Assembly: GCF_001439605.1 (NCBI RefSeq)
Contig: NZ_LMBX01000017.1
Location: forward strand, 1 to 53,634
DNA from: Cytobacillus praedii
GTDB taxonomy: Bacteria; Bacillota; Bacilli; Bacillales; Cytobacillaceae
DNA: 53,634 bases
Direction: 5' to 3'
Shown here: positions 8,645 to 18,275 of the stretch, piece after piece
Layout: every line of letters starts with the position of its first letter
Position numbering within the stretch: position 1 is the first letter of the stretch
The notes under the pieces: model-generated
Database searches by the model: none
What the model was told of the DNA's origin: nothing
The model's input: only the letters and a program-made list of their open reading frames with translations
Translations under genes and position numbers: made by a program

Positions 8645-9325
8645 TTAATCTCCTAAAAACGCTGTTTCTATCTCAGTTTCCACAAGTTCGTCATTCTCAT
8701 TTTGCACGGCATAAGCCTTTGCTTCCGGTCTCGAACTTACAGTCCTAATTAAAGCTTCATCAATAAAATGCAGCGCTGCCCCATCATCTACCCCATATCC
8801 TTCTTTCATTTCTCCTTTTAAGATTAAATGATGATAGGCTGGCTTTCTTTTATTTTCTCCTCCATAATGAGGACAATTGCTTCCCTTTATTAAATCTAAC
8901 CCTATTATTTTATGTAATGGTGCATTTATTGGGTCTGTTAGCCCCTCTTCAAACCAACAGATGGCCCCCGCGCTCATTCCACAAAGAATCGTTCCATTTT
9001 CATACGCTTTTTTCATAGCAGTGTCTAATCCTGAGTCCTTCCATAACAAAAGCATATTCCTTGTGTTGCCGCCGCCGACATATATGATATCCTGGTTAAG
9101 TATAAAGTTTTCTAAGTCATCGAAGTTTGGTTCGAACAATGATATATGAGTTGGCTGACAAGGCAATTTATTAAATGCCTCATAAAATGCTTCAATATAA
9201 TTTGCTTGATCTCCACTTGCGGTTGGAACAAAGCATATTTTCGGCAGTTCCTTATTTACCTGATCTAAGACATATTGGTCAAGCAGCAGATTTTCTGGTT
9301 CCATAGAGAAACCGCCTCCACCCAT
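8645..9325 (-). CDS. Peptidase E (S51 family), frameshifted N-terminus
   Basis: Type 1 glutamine amidotransferase-like serine peptidase related to dipeptidase E (Asp-X dipeptides). GGGGFSMEP, YVGGGNTRNML and the nucleophile elbow CGMSAGAICWF (active-site Ser) are intact, and HYGGENKRK and YGVDDGAAL follow. Family members begin MRQIIA(L/M)GGGG. Here an ATG at 9344 with a proper GGAAGGA site encodes M-R-Q-I-I, but one extra A at about 9329-9334 shifts the frame away from GGGGFSME. The remaining in-frame ATG (9325) has no ribosome site. Either the gene is inactivated or translated poorly, or the base is a sequencing error. Confidence 0.85.
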   Translation of the reverse strand: MGGGGFSMEPENLLLDQYVLDQVNKELPKICFVPTASGDQANYIEAFYEAFNKLPCQPTHISLFEPNFDDLENFILNQDIIYVGGGNTRNMLLLWKDSGLDTAMKKAYENGTILCGMSAGAICWFEEGLTDPINAPLHKIIGLDLIKGSNCPHYGGENKRKPAYHHLILKGEMKEGYGVDDGAALHFIDEALIRTVSSRPEAKAYAVQNENDELVETEIETAFLGD

Positions 9326-9458
9326 CGCTTATAATTTGTCTCATATTCCCAATCCTTCCAAAATAGTATGCTTTAATTATACTTTAAGCTAACATTGAGT
9401 AGCACCCGCATTCTACAGTATTGCTATGGTAAACTAAATAAAAAGGGGGCCTTCTTCC

Positions 9459-10349
9459 GTGTTAGGAGAAAAACAGTTATCGCTTGTTAAAAAGACATTT
9501 CCGCATTTAGAAATAAATGAAGTACAAATTAATAATAATGGCTGGGATCATGACATTTTAATCATAAATAATGAAATCGTCTTCAGGTTCCCAAAATCTC
9601 AGCACATTTTAACAAAAGTAATAGATGAAATGCATATACTCGATCGTTTAGCATTGAAAAGGCCGATTATCAAAATACCAAAATATGAACCTGTATATTG
9701 GAATAATAAATTTATTGCTGTTACATATGCCTTTCTCAAAGGACAGTCTTTAAGTGACTATATTGATTTTCCTATAAATGAGGATCCTGTAAATGCAAAG
9801 TTAATTAGTGATTTTCTGACTAAACTGCATAGCATTGATATTTCAGATATGAATGATACCAATTTAGAAACGATTCACACACTTCATTATTGGGAAAAGT
9901 TATATGCTTCAGTTAAAAAGAATGTTTTCCCTTTTTTAAATACGTACCAGCAAAATGAGATCAGCGAAGTATTTATTCCTTTTATAAATAACTACACAAC
10001 CATTACCGATAAAAAAACACTAATACACGGAGATTTAACCGCTTCAAACATTATTTTTAATAAAACCAGAAACCAAATATATGGAATTATTGACTTTACT
10101 GACGCTCAATTCGGGGATCCAGCATTTGATTTTGCAGGATTGTATTGGACATTTGGTCCTGATTTCACCCAAAAGGTCCTATCTGGGTATAGCAGTACTG
10201 AATGCACCGCCTCCATTTTTAATAGAGTGCGTGTATTTTATGGCTTACAGCCTGTTTTTCATGAATTATTACATGCTGTGAAAAATGGGCAAAAGATTAA
10301 TTGGGAATCTGCCCTTAACAGATTCTCTCAGCTTAAATCTTTAATATAG
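9459..10349 (+). CDS. Aminoglycoside phosphotransferase-family kinase
   Basis: A 296-aa protein-kinase-like small-molecule kinase. The Brenner motif HGDLTASN (catalytic Asp and Asn) is near residue 191 and the metal-binding [17 protein letters not shown] near 208. The N-terminal lobe has IVFRFPKS with the ATP-contact lysine. The family covers aminoglycoside, macrolide and homoserine or choline kinases; nothing here proves antibiotic resistance. The GTG start has AAAAGGGGG upstream. It is followed by an AraC/GyrI-like regulator on the same strand after 89 bp. Confidence 0.8.
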   Translation: MLGEKQLSLVKKTFPHLEINEVQINNNGWDHDILIINNEIVFRFPKSQHILTKVIDEMHILDRLALKRPIIKIPKYEPVYWNNKFIAVTYAFLKGQSLSDYIDFPINEDPVNAKLISDFLTKLHSIDISDMNDTNLETIHTLHYWEKLYASVKKNVFPFLNTYQQNEISEVFIPFINNYTTITDKKTLIHGDLTASNIIFNKTRNQIYGIIDFTDAQFGDPAFDFAGLYWTFGPDFTQKVLSGYSSTECTASIFNRVRVFYGLQPVFHELLHAVKNGQKINWESALNRFSQLKSLI

Positions 10350-10373
10350 ACTATATCCAAACCCCGCAAAATC

Positions 10374-10406
10374 GTGCACGAAAAGTCGGATCCGATTTTT
10401 GTGCAC
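10374..10406. promoter_or_regulatory. 33-bp near-palindrome before the AraC-family gene
   Basis: GTGCAC occurs at both ends (10374-10379, 10401-10406) around a centre containing TCGGATCCGA. The whole is a near-perfect palindrome with no loop. It could be an operator for the following regulator, or a hairpin separating the two genes. The tail after it is not T-rich. Confidence 0.4.
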
Positions 10407-10438
10407 CTGCTATTCTATTGATGAAGGAGGTCATATTG

Positions 10439-11314
10439 ATGGATTTGCTTAAACACATGAATGAGGCACTCAAGTATATTGAAAATAATCTAACCAATGA
10501 AATTGACTATCAAGAAGTCGCTCAGATTGCATTATGCTCAGAATACCATTTTAAAAGAATGTTTTCTTTCCTATCAGGCATTACACTTGCAGAATATATT
10601 CGTCATAGACGCCTTACCCTTGCAGCATTTGAGGTTAAGGAAAGCAATGTAAAAGTCATAGACCTTGCGATGAAATATGGGTATACCTCACCTGATTCAT
10701 TTACAAGAGCTTTCCAGCAAATGCATGGAATGACACCATCAGAAGCAAGACATACTGCCCATTCACTTAAAGCTTATCCTCCAATGACCTTCCATTTATC
10801 AATTAAAGGGGGAAATGAAATGAACTATCGTATTGTTGAGAAAGAGGCATTTCACATTGTTGGTCTAAAGAAAAGAGTACCTATCATTTTTAATGGAGTA
10901 AACCCGGAGATCGCCTCTATGTGGGAAAGTCTAAATAGTGACACGATCACTGAACTTAAAAATCTATCTAATGTTGAACCGATCGGACTTCTTAGTGCAT
11001 CTACGAACTTTTCAGAAGGGAGAATGGAAGAAAAGGGCGAGCTTGATCACTATATTGGAGTTGCTTCAACGAAGGAATGTCCTCCTAGCTTAACACTGCT
11101 TGAAGTCTCTGCGTCCACTTGGGCAGTTTTTGAAGCAGTTGGTCCATTTCCAGATACATTGCAAAATGTGTGGGGAAGAATTTATTCTGAATGGTTTCCA
11201 TCCTCTCATTATGAACAAGTAGAAGGTCCAGAAATCTTATGGAATAAAGATAAGGATGTAACCTCACCTGCTTTTGTTAGTGAAATATGGATCCCCATTA
11301 AGAAAAAGAAATAA
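10439..11314 (+). CDS. AraC-family regulator with GyrI-like effector domain
   Basis: A 291-aa activator. The N-terminal two-helix AraC DNA-binding domain (residues about 8-105) shows [15 protein letters not shown] and the second helix [24 protein letters not shown]. From about residue 130 ([20 protein letters not shown]) a GyrI/SbmC-like small-molecule-binding domain continues to the end. This is the layout of Rob, BltR-like and other drug-sensing regulators. The ATG at 10439 is preferred over upstream starts because AAGGAGGT sits 8 bases before it. Its target is not obvious; an upstream kinase gene and an upstream palindrome are candidates. Confidence 0.88.
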   Translation: MDLLKHMNEALKYIENNLTNEIDYQEVAQIALCSEYHFKRMFSFLSGITLAEYIRHRRLTLAAFEVKESNVKVIDLAMKYGYTSPDSFTRAFQQMHGMTPSEARHTAHSLKAYPPMTFHLSIKGGNEMNYRIVEKEAFHIVGLKKRVPIIFNGVNPEIASMWESLNSDTITELKNLSNVEPIGLLSASTNFSEGRMEEKGELDHYIGVASTKECPPSLTLLEVSASTWAVFEAVGPFPDTLQNVWGRIYSEWFPSSHYEQVEGPEILWNKDKDVTSPAFVSEIWIPIKKKK

Positions 11315-11351
11315 AGTATAGTTACTTTTGGACCTATATAGCACTCTCTAT

Positions 11352-11390
11352 AACCTGAATAATATCCTTCATAAGGACATTATTCAGGTT
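11352..11390. terminator. Bidirectional terminator
   Basis: AACCTGAATAAT (11352-11363) pairs with ATTATTCAGGTT (11379-11390). The stem continues inward and a T-rich tail follows on the plus strand. It lies between two convergent genes. Confidence 0.85.
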
Positions 11391-11405
11391 TTCTTGTTTT
11401 ATACT

Positions 11406-12392
11406 TCACTTATATTTTTCTGCGTATTTCCCTTTTTGGAATATGTCCTTTCCACTCATGGCTGTCCATTCTTCAATTGTTGCATTTGGGTTCAAATCTA
11501 AGTATGATTTAACCATTTTGTATCCTTCACTATATCCGTATAAAGGTGGAAGCTCCTTTCCACCCATAATAATTTCAAATGATCGATTAATATCATATAT
11601 ATCAAAGTCAGGCTCAATTTTCGACCAATATGCCTTATTGTAATCCATATTTATAGGAGTAAAGGAGATTTCTGGATAAACTAATTTTTCAAACATGACT
11701 GCCTTCCCTTCAAAAATAACATTATCTAATACAGACAAGGGTAAAGCTTTTCTTAAATACTTTTCTGTCCAAACACTGTGGTGGTATTCATGAGCAATTC
11801 CTGCCTGTATTTTCCCATCAGTATAATACATATCATATAAAACGATTATTTTCCCAACACCAACATTTATCATTGCATAATTCGATTTTGCAGCAGGAAA
11901 TACACATACTGTTGTTTCATTGTCAGAAGGCAAATAGGATGCGGATTTTTCTAATGCTTCTTTGATTATTTTATTTGTATCTTCTTTTTCAAGCTTTTTG
12001 ATTATTTTTTTCAATTCAGTATAACGGCTTGGTGCCTCATTAAGGAGAGATTCTGCCATATGAATATATTCTGCATCTTGAAAACAATCATTGTAAATCG
12101 GATCAAGTACTTCTTTTTTATATGTATCAATCTGAGAAGCTTCTGGATTTTTTTCCATGACATCTATGTAATTAGAAAACAGCTTATACACATTAACTAT
12201 TTTATCCGTTTGACCTGTTTGTGAATTATTAAATGATTCAAACAGTTCTTCAGAAATCTGCTGTTCTTTCATTTCTTTTTGATCATTAATCGAGGAAGTC
12301 TCCTTTTGTTCACAAGAAGCCAACATAGTAACGGTTAGCAAAATCATACTTATATAGATATAGAATGAAATATTTGTAAGATACTTCACCAC
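11406..12392 (-). CDS. Lipoprotein with DUF2268-like zinc protease domain
   Basis: A 328-aa lipoprotein: hydrophobic signal segment, then lipobox MLASC with the lipidated Cys at 27, so it is anchored on the outer face of the membrane. The motif HEYHH (His-201, Glu-202, His-205) is an HExxH zinc site within a region that looks like DUF2268, a predicted Zn-dependent protease family. Downstream residues FEGKAVMFEKL may give the third ligand. It starts with GTG behind GGAGGGGGAA, 52 bp after a HAD phosphatase gene, so the two may be co-transcribed. Substrate unknown. Confidence 0.8.
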   Translation of the reverse strand: MVKYLTNISFYIYISMILLTVTMLASCEQKETSSINDQKEMKEQQISEELFESFNNSQTGQTDKIVNVYKLFSNYIDVMEKNPEASQIDTYKKEVLDPIYNDCFQDAEYIHMAESLLNEAPSRYTELKKIIKKLEKEDTNKIIKEALEKSASYLPSDNETTVCVFPAAKSNYAMINVGVGKIIVLYDMYYTDGKIQAGIAHEYHHSVWTEKYLRKALPLSVLDNVIFEGKAVMFEKLVYPEISFTPINMDYNKAYWSKIEPDFDIYDINRSFEIIMGGKELPPLYGYSEGYKMVKSYLDLNPNATIEEWTAMSGKDIFQKGKYAEKYK

Positions 12393-12444
12393 TTCCCCCT
12401 CCTATTTTGCGAGCTTTCTCTATAAATGAAATATCTCTATAAGT

Positions 12445-13065
12445 TCAAATTAATTGCATAATCTCTGCCGGTGATGATGCCTTGTAATCAGGTTCTTCCG
12501 CTTGGACAACCTCAATAGAATCATAGCCCCATTCAACCCAAATAATCTTAATTCCTGTTTTTTTACAGGCAATAATATCTCTTTGCTCATCCCCTACGTA
12601 AATAACCTCATCTGCATCTAGCTGTTTCAGTTTTAAAAATCTTGATAACAGCTTGTCCTTTCCAAATATATGGCTTGAACAGATTATATCTTTAACACTT
12701 TCTATATTGTTTCTTTTAAGGAACAGCTGAATATTCTCCTCTGAATTAGAGGAAATAATTGCCGTGTTAACGCCCTTTTTATTCAGTTCGGTTAATACAT
12801 CCTTAATCCCATCAAATAATTCTAAATCATTAATTGACTGACGATATAACTTATACAGCTGTGGAATGATGATTGGCAATTTATACATTGGAAAATTCAG
12901 CATTTTACAGCGTTCTTTTATTGTCAATTTTTTTATATTTTCTAATTCAGTTAACTTCATTTTTTCGAAATGATATTTTTCAGCAATTTTATTCCACGCT
13001 GAGATAAACACGATTTTTGAATCAGCAATTGTCCCATCAAAATCAAATATGACATATTTCACCAA
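12445..13065 (-). CDS. HAD-superfamily hydrolase
   Basis: A 206-aa phosphatase of the phosphoglycolate-phosphatase-like HAD subfamily. Motif I is DFDGTIADS (nucleophile Asp near residue 8), motif II AIISSNS, a lysine at FGKDKL, and motifs III/IV YVGDEQRDIIACK. A helical cap lies between motifs I and II. The end TTG at 13065 has GGAGG eight bases upstream and is a better start than the GTG three bases later. It could dephosphorylate phosphoglycolate, pyrophosphate or sugar phosphates. Confidence 0.82.
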   Translation of the reverse strand: MVKYVIFDFDGTIADSKIVFISAWNKIAEKYHFEKMKLTELENIKKLTIKERCKMLNFPMYKLPIIIPQLYKLYRQSINDLELFDGIKDVLTELNKKGVNTAIISSNSEENIQLFLKRNNIESVKDIICSSHIFGKDKLLSRFLKLKQLDADEVIYVGDEQRDIIACKKTGIKIIWVEWGYDSIEVVQAEEPDYKASSPAEIMQLI

Positions 13066-13513
13066 CGGTTAATCCTCCAATCAATAATCATTAACATTTT
13101 TTTATCATCTTAATTAAATAAAAGATTTGTGAAATCAAGACTGACTAAAATCATTCCGAAGATAAAAACTACTTCTTCTGTAGAATTGCCTCCCATATTA
13201 CTGCCCCTAAAATCATTAAAAGAATGACTAATCATTAGTTAGAAAGAAAATGGTAATGTACTTTGACAGTTGCCTCACACCTGGACCACTTAAAAACCCT
13301 AATAAACCTATCATTCTAGGTGAATATTAAGCTTCGCAACAGTTATTTACATCTTCCATTTTTTCCATTTTATCACATACACAAAGATTCTCCCTAATCT
13401 TGTAATTTAATTATTTTTAAGAACAGCTTCCTCCACTTATTTTTATGGAATTAAAGGATTTTATCCCCTCAATGACGAAAAAAGTATGGCACAAACTTAA
13501 ATGAAAAGAGGTC
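13066..13513. other. Intergenic stretch, no gene seen
   Basis: 448 bases between divergent genes. No frame longer than about 40 codons looks real. A short hydrophobic stretch on the minus strand near 13185-13235 (MILGAVIWEAILQKK) may be a remnant of a membrane protein but has no start. The promoters of both flanking genes must lie here. Confidence 0.4.
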
Positions 13514-14077
13514 ATGCTTTTGAAGCAAGCACTGTTAGTTATCGATGCCCAACAAGAATTAATTGATGGGAATGAAAAAGAAGAAAGTGTTTTTAATAAA
13601 GAAAATCTATTAAAAAATATCAATAGTACCGTTGAAAAAGCGTTAGAATCAGAGGCGATGATTATTTTTATTAGAGATACTGATGTCGCTAATGGCGAAG
13701 GAGCAGGATTTCAAATCCATCAAGAAATTAAGATCCCTACAATTGCCCAAATATTTGATAAGAAAGCTACAAATTCTTTTTACGGCACCCCATTATTGAA
13801 TTTTTTAAAGGAAAACCAGATTGGACATCTTGTTGTGATGGGCTGTAAAACAGAACATTGTATAGACACAGCTGTCAGGACGGCAACTGTAAATCATTTT
13901 GATGTCACATTAGTTGGAGATGGTCATTCTACAACTAATTCTTCCATTCTAACATCCGAGCAGATCATTAATCATCATAATAAAATACTTCATGGTCATT
14001 ATAATGTTGATCATTTTTCTATGGTCAGAAATACTGAAGAGGACTTGTTTAAACCAACTCATAATGACTACCGTTGA
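13514..14077 (+). CDS. Isochorismatase-family cysteine hydrolase
   Basis: A 187-aa hydrolase of the isochorismatase/nicotinamidase fold. Asp-11 (LLVIDAQQEL), a lysine at 83-84 (FDKKATNSFYGTPL) and Cys-116 (GCKTEHCIDTA) form the usual catalytic triad, so it should be an active amidase or related hydrolase. It is close to the uncharacterised cysteine hydrolases of Bacillus rather than to true isochorismatase. AAGAGGTC overlaps the start region. It is a single gene. Confidence 0.87.
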   Translation: MLLKQALLVIDAQQELIDGNEKEESVFNKENLLKNINSTVEKALESEAMIIFIRDTDVANGEGAGFQIHQEIKIPTIAQIFDKKATNSFYGTPLLNFLKENQIGHLVVMGCKTEHCIDTAVRTATVNHFDVTLVGDGHSTTNSSILTSEQIINHHNKILHGHYNVDHFSMVRNTEEDLFKPTHNDYR

Positions 14078-14401
14078 GTGAACTTTGTGGAAGACCACGA
14101 AAAAACAGGTGAAAATAGGAAACGGGAAAGATGCTGAACAATGTTTGGAGTAAGTTAAACAGCCGAGGATGAGAAGAGAGTACAATTGATATCAGCAAAG
14201 ATCACAGGAAATTTTAAAAGAGGAAATGAGCATTTCTGAACAGCTTAGAAGACCATTGTAAAAATCGTTAGAGAGAAGGAATGTTTTGCTCCTGCTCCCT
14301 AACGATCATACAAAGTGAATTTGTACCACTAACCCATAATCTTTTTTACCTCAACAAATCCTGTTAAAAATATAGAAGCTCCCCATAAATAAATTTAGTT
14401 C
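14078..14401. other. Intergenic stretch with one hairpin
   Basis: The first 170 bases contain only short interrupted frames. ATCGTTAG (14264-14271) pairs with CTAACGAT (14299-14306) and may end transcription from either side, but it lacks a T tract. Nothing else was recognised. Confidence 0.4.
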
Positions 14402-14857
14402 TTATTTAATTTCATAAAATAACCATTCAGATAAATTTCCACCCAACTTCTTGTAAAGAGCTTGAGCTGCAATATTATCTTTTGCTGTTTCCCAAGTCAT
14501 AGATGAAAAGTCATTTTCACGAATGTAGTCAACATTCCTTTGAAATAACCGTTCTCCAATCTTTTTGCCTCTAGCATGGGGAGCAACAAATAAATCATTG
14601 AGTATTGCTTGTCTTTTGACCTTTAAGGTACTAAATGTAAAATAAAGCGTAGAAAATCCAAGTAACTCACCATTTTCTTCTGCGATAAACTGTAAACCTA
14701 CTGACGGGTTTTCCAGCAGATGAGTAATTAATCCCTTTAATTCATTTTCATTCGGTTCAGACTGTTTGTAAAAATCGACGATGTATTGCATCATTAGTAT
14801 ATAAAGCTCATTTACGTCTTGATTCGATGCAGGCCTAATATCAATTGATTGATTCAA
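14402..14857 (-). CDS. GNAT N-acetyltransferase
   Basis: A 151-aa acetyl-CoA-dependent transferase. The acceptor-binding strand LLGFSTLYFTF leads to the acetyl-CoA loop VAPHARGKKIGERLF (R-x-x-G-x-G/A pattern), and AAQALYKKLGG is the usual motif B. Substrate unknown. It lies 48 bp after a HAD phosphatase on the same strand. Confidence 0.85.
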   Translation of the reverse strand: MNQSIDIRPASNQDVNELYILMMQYIVDFYKQSEPNENELKGLITHLLENPSVGLQFIAEENGELLGFSTLYFTFSTLKVKRQAILNDLFVAPHARGKKIGERLFQRNVDYIRENDFSSMTWETAKDNIAAQALYKKLGGNLSEWLFYEIK

Positions 14858-14905
14858 TTTGTTTCACTCCTAAACAAGGATCATATTCTTTCAGTTTTTA
14901 ATTAA

Positions 14906-15559
14906 TCATAGGAGTATTTTCTTTTTTACTAGTACATCCTTGAATTTTGATACACTATAAAAGGTGAAGTTAGGTTGGAATGAGAAAAATGAAGTTTGAT
15001 AATTTGGCAGCCATTGCACACCGATTGTAAAAACATTTGCTTGAATTCCCGCTTGAATATCAGCATCACTGTCACCTAGGAAAATAGCTTCACTAGCCGA
15101 AATTCCAAGGTGCTCAAGTGCCTTTATGATTCCTTCAGGATGAGGTTTTGGTATGCTTACATCATCGCCAGTTATAATGACATCAAACATATTTTCCATA
15201 TTAAGATAATTCAATGAAATATTTAAACTTCTTCTAGCTTTCCCTGTTACGATTCCTAATTTGTAGCCTTCCTTCTTTAGATACTGCAATAAATCATTAA
15301 TTTCTTCATTGCTGTAATTATTATTGCTATGTCCCTCATCATACTTTTTATAAAAATGTTCAATAGCCTGATAATGATTTTTATTTTGCAGATTTTTAAT
15401 AATAATACCGGTCTCCGACGGTCCAAACATCGCTTTAATTTCATCATTCGTACATTCCATGTTGTCAAAATCCTTAAATACTGCTTGAAATGCATAAAAA
15501 CAAACTGGTAGAGTATCTGCAATTGTTCCATCAAAATCAAAGATTATAGCTTTTAGCAT
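14906..15559 (-). CDS. HAD hydrolase, PpaX/Gph-like
   Basis: A 217-aa phosphatase. DFDGTIADT (motif I), IVTGKARRS (motif II), SIPKPHPEG (catalytic Lys) and FLGDSDADIQA (motif III) are all in place. They match the pyrophosphatase PpaX and phosphoglycolate phosphatase group. It is probably co-transcribed with the following GNAT gene. GGGGTG precedes the ATG. It is distinct in sequence from the other HAD gene at 12.4 kb. Confidence 0.85.
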   Translation of the reverse strand: MLKAIIFDFDGTIADTLPVCFYAFQAVFKDFDNMECTNDEIKAMFGPSETGIIIKNLQNKNHYQAIEHFYKKYDEGHSNNNYSNEEINDLLQYLKKEGYKLGIVTGKARRSLNISLNYLNMENMFDVIITGDDVSIPKPHPEGIIKALEHLGISASEAIFLGDSDADIQAGIQANVFTIGVQWLPNYQTSFFSFQPNFTFYSVSKFKDVLVKKKILL

Positions 15560-15620
15560 GTATACACCCCGAATAATTTATTGTTTTCAATTGATCATAC
15601 ATTAGCTTTTCTCCATCTGT

Positions 15621-16388
15621 TTACCTTGGCTGCATCCGAATCCCGCCATCCAATCGAATCGTTTCCCCATTCAGCATCGGGTTCGTTATAATGCTCTCTG
15701 TCAGCATGGCATATTCTACTGGTAATCCTAATCTAGACGGGAATGGCACCATCTTCCCAAGTGAGTTTCTTGCTTCCACTGGAAGTGAATCGAACATTGG
15801 AGTATGGAATAACCCTGGAGCAATCGTCATGACTCGAATGCCATATGCAGCAAGTTCCCTTGCAATTGGCAAAGTCATACTGACAACGCCACCTTTTGAT
15901 GCACTGTATGCCGCCTGCCCGATTTGCCCTTCGAATGCAGCAACGGAAGCCGTATTAATAATGACCCCTCTTTCGCCATGTTCATTCGCTTCATTTTGAA
16001 CCATTTGATCCGCTGCCAGCCGAATCACGTTAAAAGTTCCAATCAAATTAACCGAAATTACTTTAGTAAACATCTCTAGTTCATGAACGCCTTTACGCCC
16101 TAGAAGTTTTGCAGCATTTCCAATACCAGCACAATTTATCACTGTGTTGATGTACCCTAATTGTTCATACCCATAGTCAATTGCATCTTTTACTTCTTCT
16201 TCATTTGTTACATCCGTTATTTTGTAAAGAACAGGATCTCCAAGCTCCATTTTAAGCTTTTTTGCGTGTTCTTCTGATACATCAAGAATAACTGCTTTGC
16301 CTCCATTTTTCACAATATTCCTAACGGTTGCTTCTCCTAGCCCTGAAGCACCTCCAGTTACAATTGCCCGACAATCTTTTATGTTCAT
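15621..16388 (-). CDS. SDR, 3-hydroxyacyl-CoA dehydrogenase type
   Basis: A 255-aa NAD-dependent short-chain dehydrogenase. TGGASGLG is the dinucleotide-binding loop and NCAGIG the NNAG-like motif. Catalytic serine lies in NTASVAAFEGQIG, and Tyr and Lys in YSASK. DVSEEHAKKL after strand 2 suggests NAD preference (Asp). Sequence features resemble type 2 3-hydroxyacyl-CoA dehydrogenase (HSD17B10-like) of branched-chain acyl-CoA breakdown. This would supply the step missing from the acyl-CoA operon 8 kb away. That link is inference. Confidence 0.85.
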   Translation of the reverse strand: MNIKDCRAIVTGGASGLGEATVRNIVKNGGKAVILDVSEEHAKKLKMELGDPVLYKITDVTNEEEVKDAIDYGYEQLGYINTVINCAGIGNAAKLLGRKGVHELEMFTKVISVNLIGTFNVIRLAADQMVQNEANEHGERGVIINTASVAAFEGQIGQAAYSASKGGVVSMTLPIARELAAYGIRVMTIAPGLFHTPMFDSLPVEARNSLGKMVPFPSRLGLPVEYAMLTESIITNPMLNGETIRLDGGIRMQPR

Positions 16389-16626
16389 TTAATAACCTCC
16401 AAATAAATTGCTTTCTTACAGTTTTCCATACCTAATGTGTATTCTCCTGCAATAATATTAGAATTTTAAGACCTATAAATTCCCACAGTTTGTTATGTTG
16501 TTATGCCATATTAAATGTGGAAGATTATTTATGTATTTTGATGAGATCCTGTGATGGATATTTTAAACTAGCTAACGATGTTAGATTTGATGAACGACCT
16601 TTTAATTGTATTCAGAACCTGTTTGG

Positions 16627-16970
16627 GAGTTCATTCTTTTGATAAAGGGGTCTCATCTTGCTTTTTGATTTCTTTGATGAAGGACCTTCTTCTTGCTTTC
16701 TGACCATTTTAGGACTTTCATTCCTTTGATGAAGGACCTTCCTCCTGTTATCTGACCATTTTAGGGCTTTCATTTCTTTGATGAAGGACCCTCTTCTTGC
16801 TTTCTGACCATTTTAGGGCTTTCATTCCTTTGATGAAGGACCTTTCTTTTGCTTTCAGACCATTTTAGGGCTTTCATTCCTTTGATGAAGGACCTTTCTC
16901 TAGCTTTCTGACCATTTTAGGGCTTTCATTCCTTTGATGAAGGACCTTCCTCTTGATTTCTGACCCAATA
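16627..16970. repeat. Tandem array of ~52-bp units (about six copies)
   Basis: Units start with CTTTCATTCC and contain TTTGATGAAGGACC, a C/T-rich variable middle, then CTGACCATTTTAGGG. Copies begin near 16716, 16768, 16819, 16871 and 16923, with older, more diverged copies before them. Each unit holds a small inverted repeat TCCTT-TGATG-AAGGA. No gene is present. Frames through the array are broken by stops. Confidence 0.9.
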
Positions 16971-17240
16971 TATACGAATCATTTAATGTTTCGAATCAAT
17001 AAAATGAATCCGGACCGAAAAACGAACGCACTATCGCAACATAGAGTCAAAAGCGGGCGGTTTAAGGAGGTCCAATCGAACCGACAAAGAAAAAATATGA
17101 ATTCTAGTGCTTTATACCAGGAGAGAGATATGCTGAGGAATGCTGCCAAGTGTAGATATATTCTATCGAGGTCTACTTTGTAATATATATGAGAGGGTTG
17201 TTCTTTCATCTATGGCGATTTCTTCCCCCTCTGGAGCGGA
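16971..17240. other. Intergenic stretch after the repeat array
   Basis: No convincing gene, although both strands stay open for about 75 codons. The translations are rich in unrelated residues and lack good starts. Confidence 0.4.
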
Positions 17241-17732
17241 TTACAAAGGATCAATTGCTAATTTATTCTCTCCTTTTTGTAGATGATTAACCAGGAATCG
17301 TGCCCACCGGAAAAAGGAGCGGGACCTTACCTTCGGTAGCATCTTATCTGGTAGTTCTTTTTTCAATTGATTAAGGTCCCTTTCGTTTAAATACACATGT
17401 ATGGATTTAATATTAGTTATGGGGCTAAAAAATTCGATACTTATTACCACTCTACTTTCTTCGTTTTTTATCGTTCTGATTTCTTCTAATGAATATGTCC
17501 AATATGTATGAGCCAATATCGCTCGAATTAATTCTTCTTTTTCTATTTCTTCTATCTCAAGCGAATTATTATCCAGCTGATGAACGGTAAGTAACTCTAC
17601 ATCAAATGAAGCAGCATTCGAATGCCTTATTAGATCGATTAAAATTCTTTGAACTTTTGTTAGAGATTTCTGTAGGTATAGTTTATTTTGGCAGTCATTC
17701 AATTCAATTGAATGTAAGAATTCTTGAATCAT
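17241..17732 (-). CDS. Hypothetical protein (163 aa)
   Basis: Not recognised. It is a soluble protein rich in Leu, Ile and Glu, without signal peptide or membrane segment. A mid-region EIEEIEKEELIRAILAHTYW and a basic C-terminal third (KVRSRSFFRWARFLVNHLQKG) stand out. The composition and uninterrupted length look coding. No SD of normal strength is visible before the ATG. Neighbours are the repeat array and a broken DUF2187 gene, so context gives no function. Confidence 0.6.
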   Translation of the reverse strand: MIQEFLHSIELNDCQNKLYLQKSLTKVQRILIDLIRHSNAASFDVELLTVHQLDNNSLEIEEIEKEELIRAILAHTYWTYSLEEIRTIKNEESRVVISIEFFSPITNIKSIHVYLNERDLNQLKKELPDKMLPKVRSRSFFRWARFLVNHLQKGENKLAIDPL

Positions 17733-17776
17733 TTTTACTTACTCACTAGGGAGTATTCCACCCCTTTCTTCATTTT

Positions 17777-18001
17777 TTAGAGCCTAAAACCCCTATACAA
17801 TGTTTTATTCTTTTTTAATAGCAAAGTATAGTTTTTATGAGCAACCACTGTTTTATTGTTCTCTAAATTTAAAATCGCAGTGTCCTCTTGAGATATTTCA
17901 ACTAAAACGCTATTATCTCGCGTAAAATATACAACGCCTATTGTAGGATGATCCTTCTTTTGGAATTAAATTGTATCTCCGATACCTGCTTTTTTTGACA
18001 T
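17777..18001 (-). pseudogene. DUF2187-like (YkvS family) gene with TAA stop
   Basis: ATG at 18001 with a perfect AAGGAGG site opens M-S-K-K-A-G-I-G-D-T-I, then TAA, then FQKKDHPTIGVVYF and further residues ending KTVVAHKNYTLL. The YkvS/DUF2187 family reads GDxIEF...GVV...TVVxHKNY, so the TAA replaces the conserved Glu codon (GAA to TAA). The rest of the 75-codon frame is intact, so the lesion is recent or a sequencing error. Confidence 0.75.
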
Positions 18002-18040
18002 ATTAGTAACCTCCTTAGATTCCTTTGAAAAAACAAAAAG

Positions 18041-18075
18041 GCACCGAATAGAAGGGACTCCCCTTCCATTCAGTG
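18041..18075 (-). terminator. Rho-independent terminator
   Basis: GCACCGAATAGAAGGG (from 18041) pairs with CCCTTCCATTCAGTGC (to 18075), followed on the minus strand by TTTTTGTTTTTT. It would end leftward transcripts coming from the natAB direction, upstream of the broken DUF2187 gene. Confidence 0.8.
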
Positions 18076-18275
18076 CTTCTGAATATTCATATTTTACCAT
18101 TCTAGTAGATAATATTCAATGGTTGTTAGCGTTATCAACTATCATGTTGTATAGAGATAACAAAGTTGTTAAATTTACATAATCAAGACCAAAACCAAAA
18201 AAAGTCTTAAAAAGGAGCGATACATATTTAAAGTATCCAATTTATTCCCCTTATAATAATAGCAATTATCGTAAT

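Noticed and set aside
9459..10349. Aminoglycoside resistance gene
   Set aside because: Only the generic kinase motifs are visible; the family also includes metabolic kinases, so no resistance is claimed.
16627..16970. Possible repeat-protein gene through the first array
   Set aside because: Frames on both strands are interrupted by stops and 52 is not a multiple of three, so no stable reading frame is possible.
16953..17209. Two opposing 76-aa frames after the first array
   Set aside because: They mirror each other, lack ribosome sites and start inside the repeat; treated as chance.
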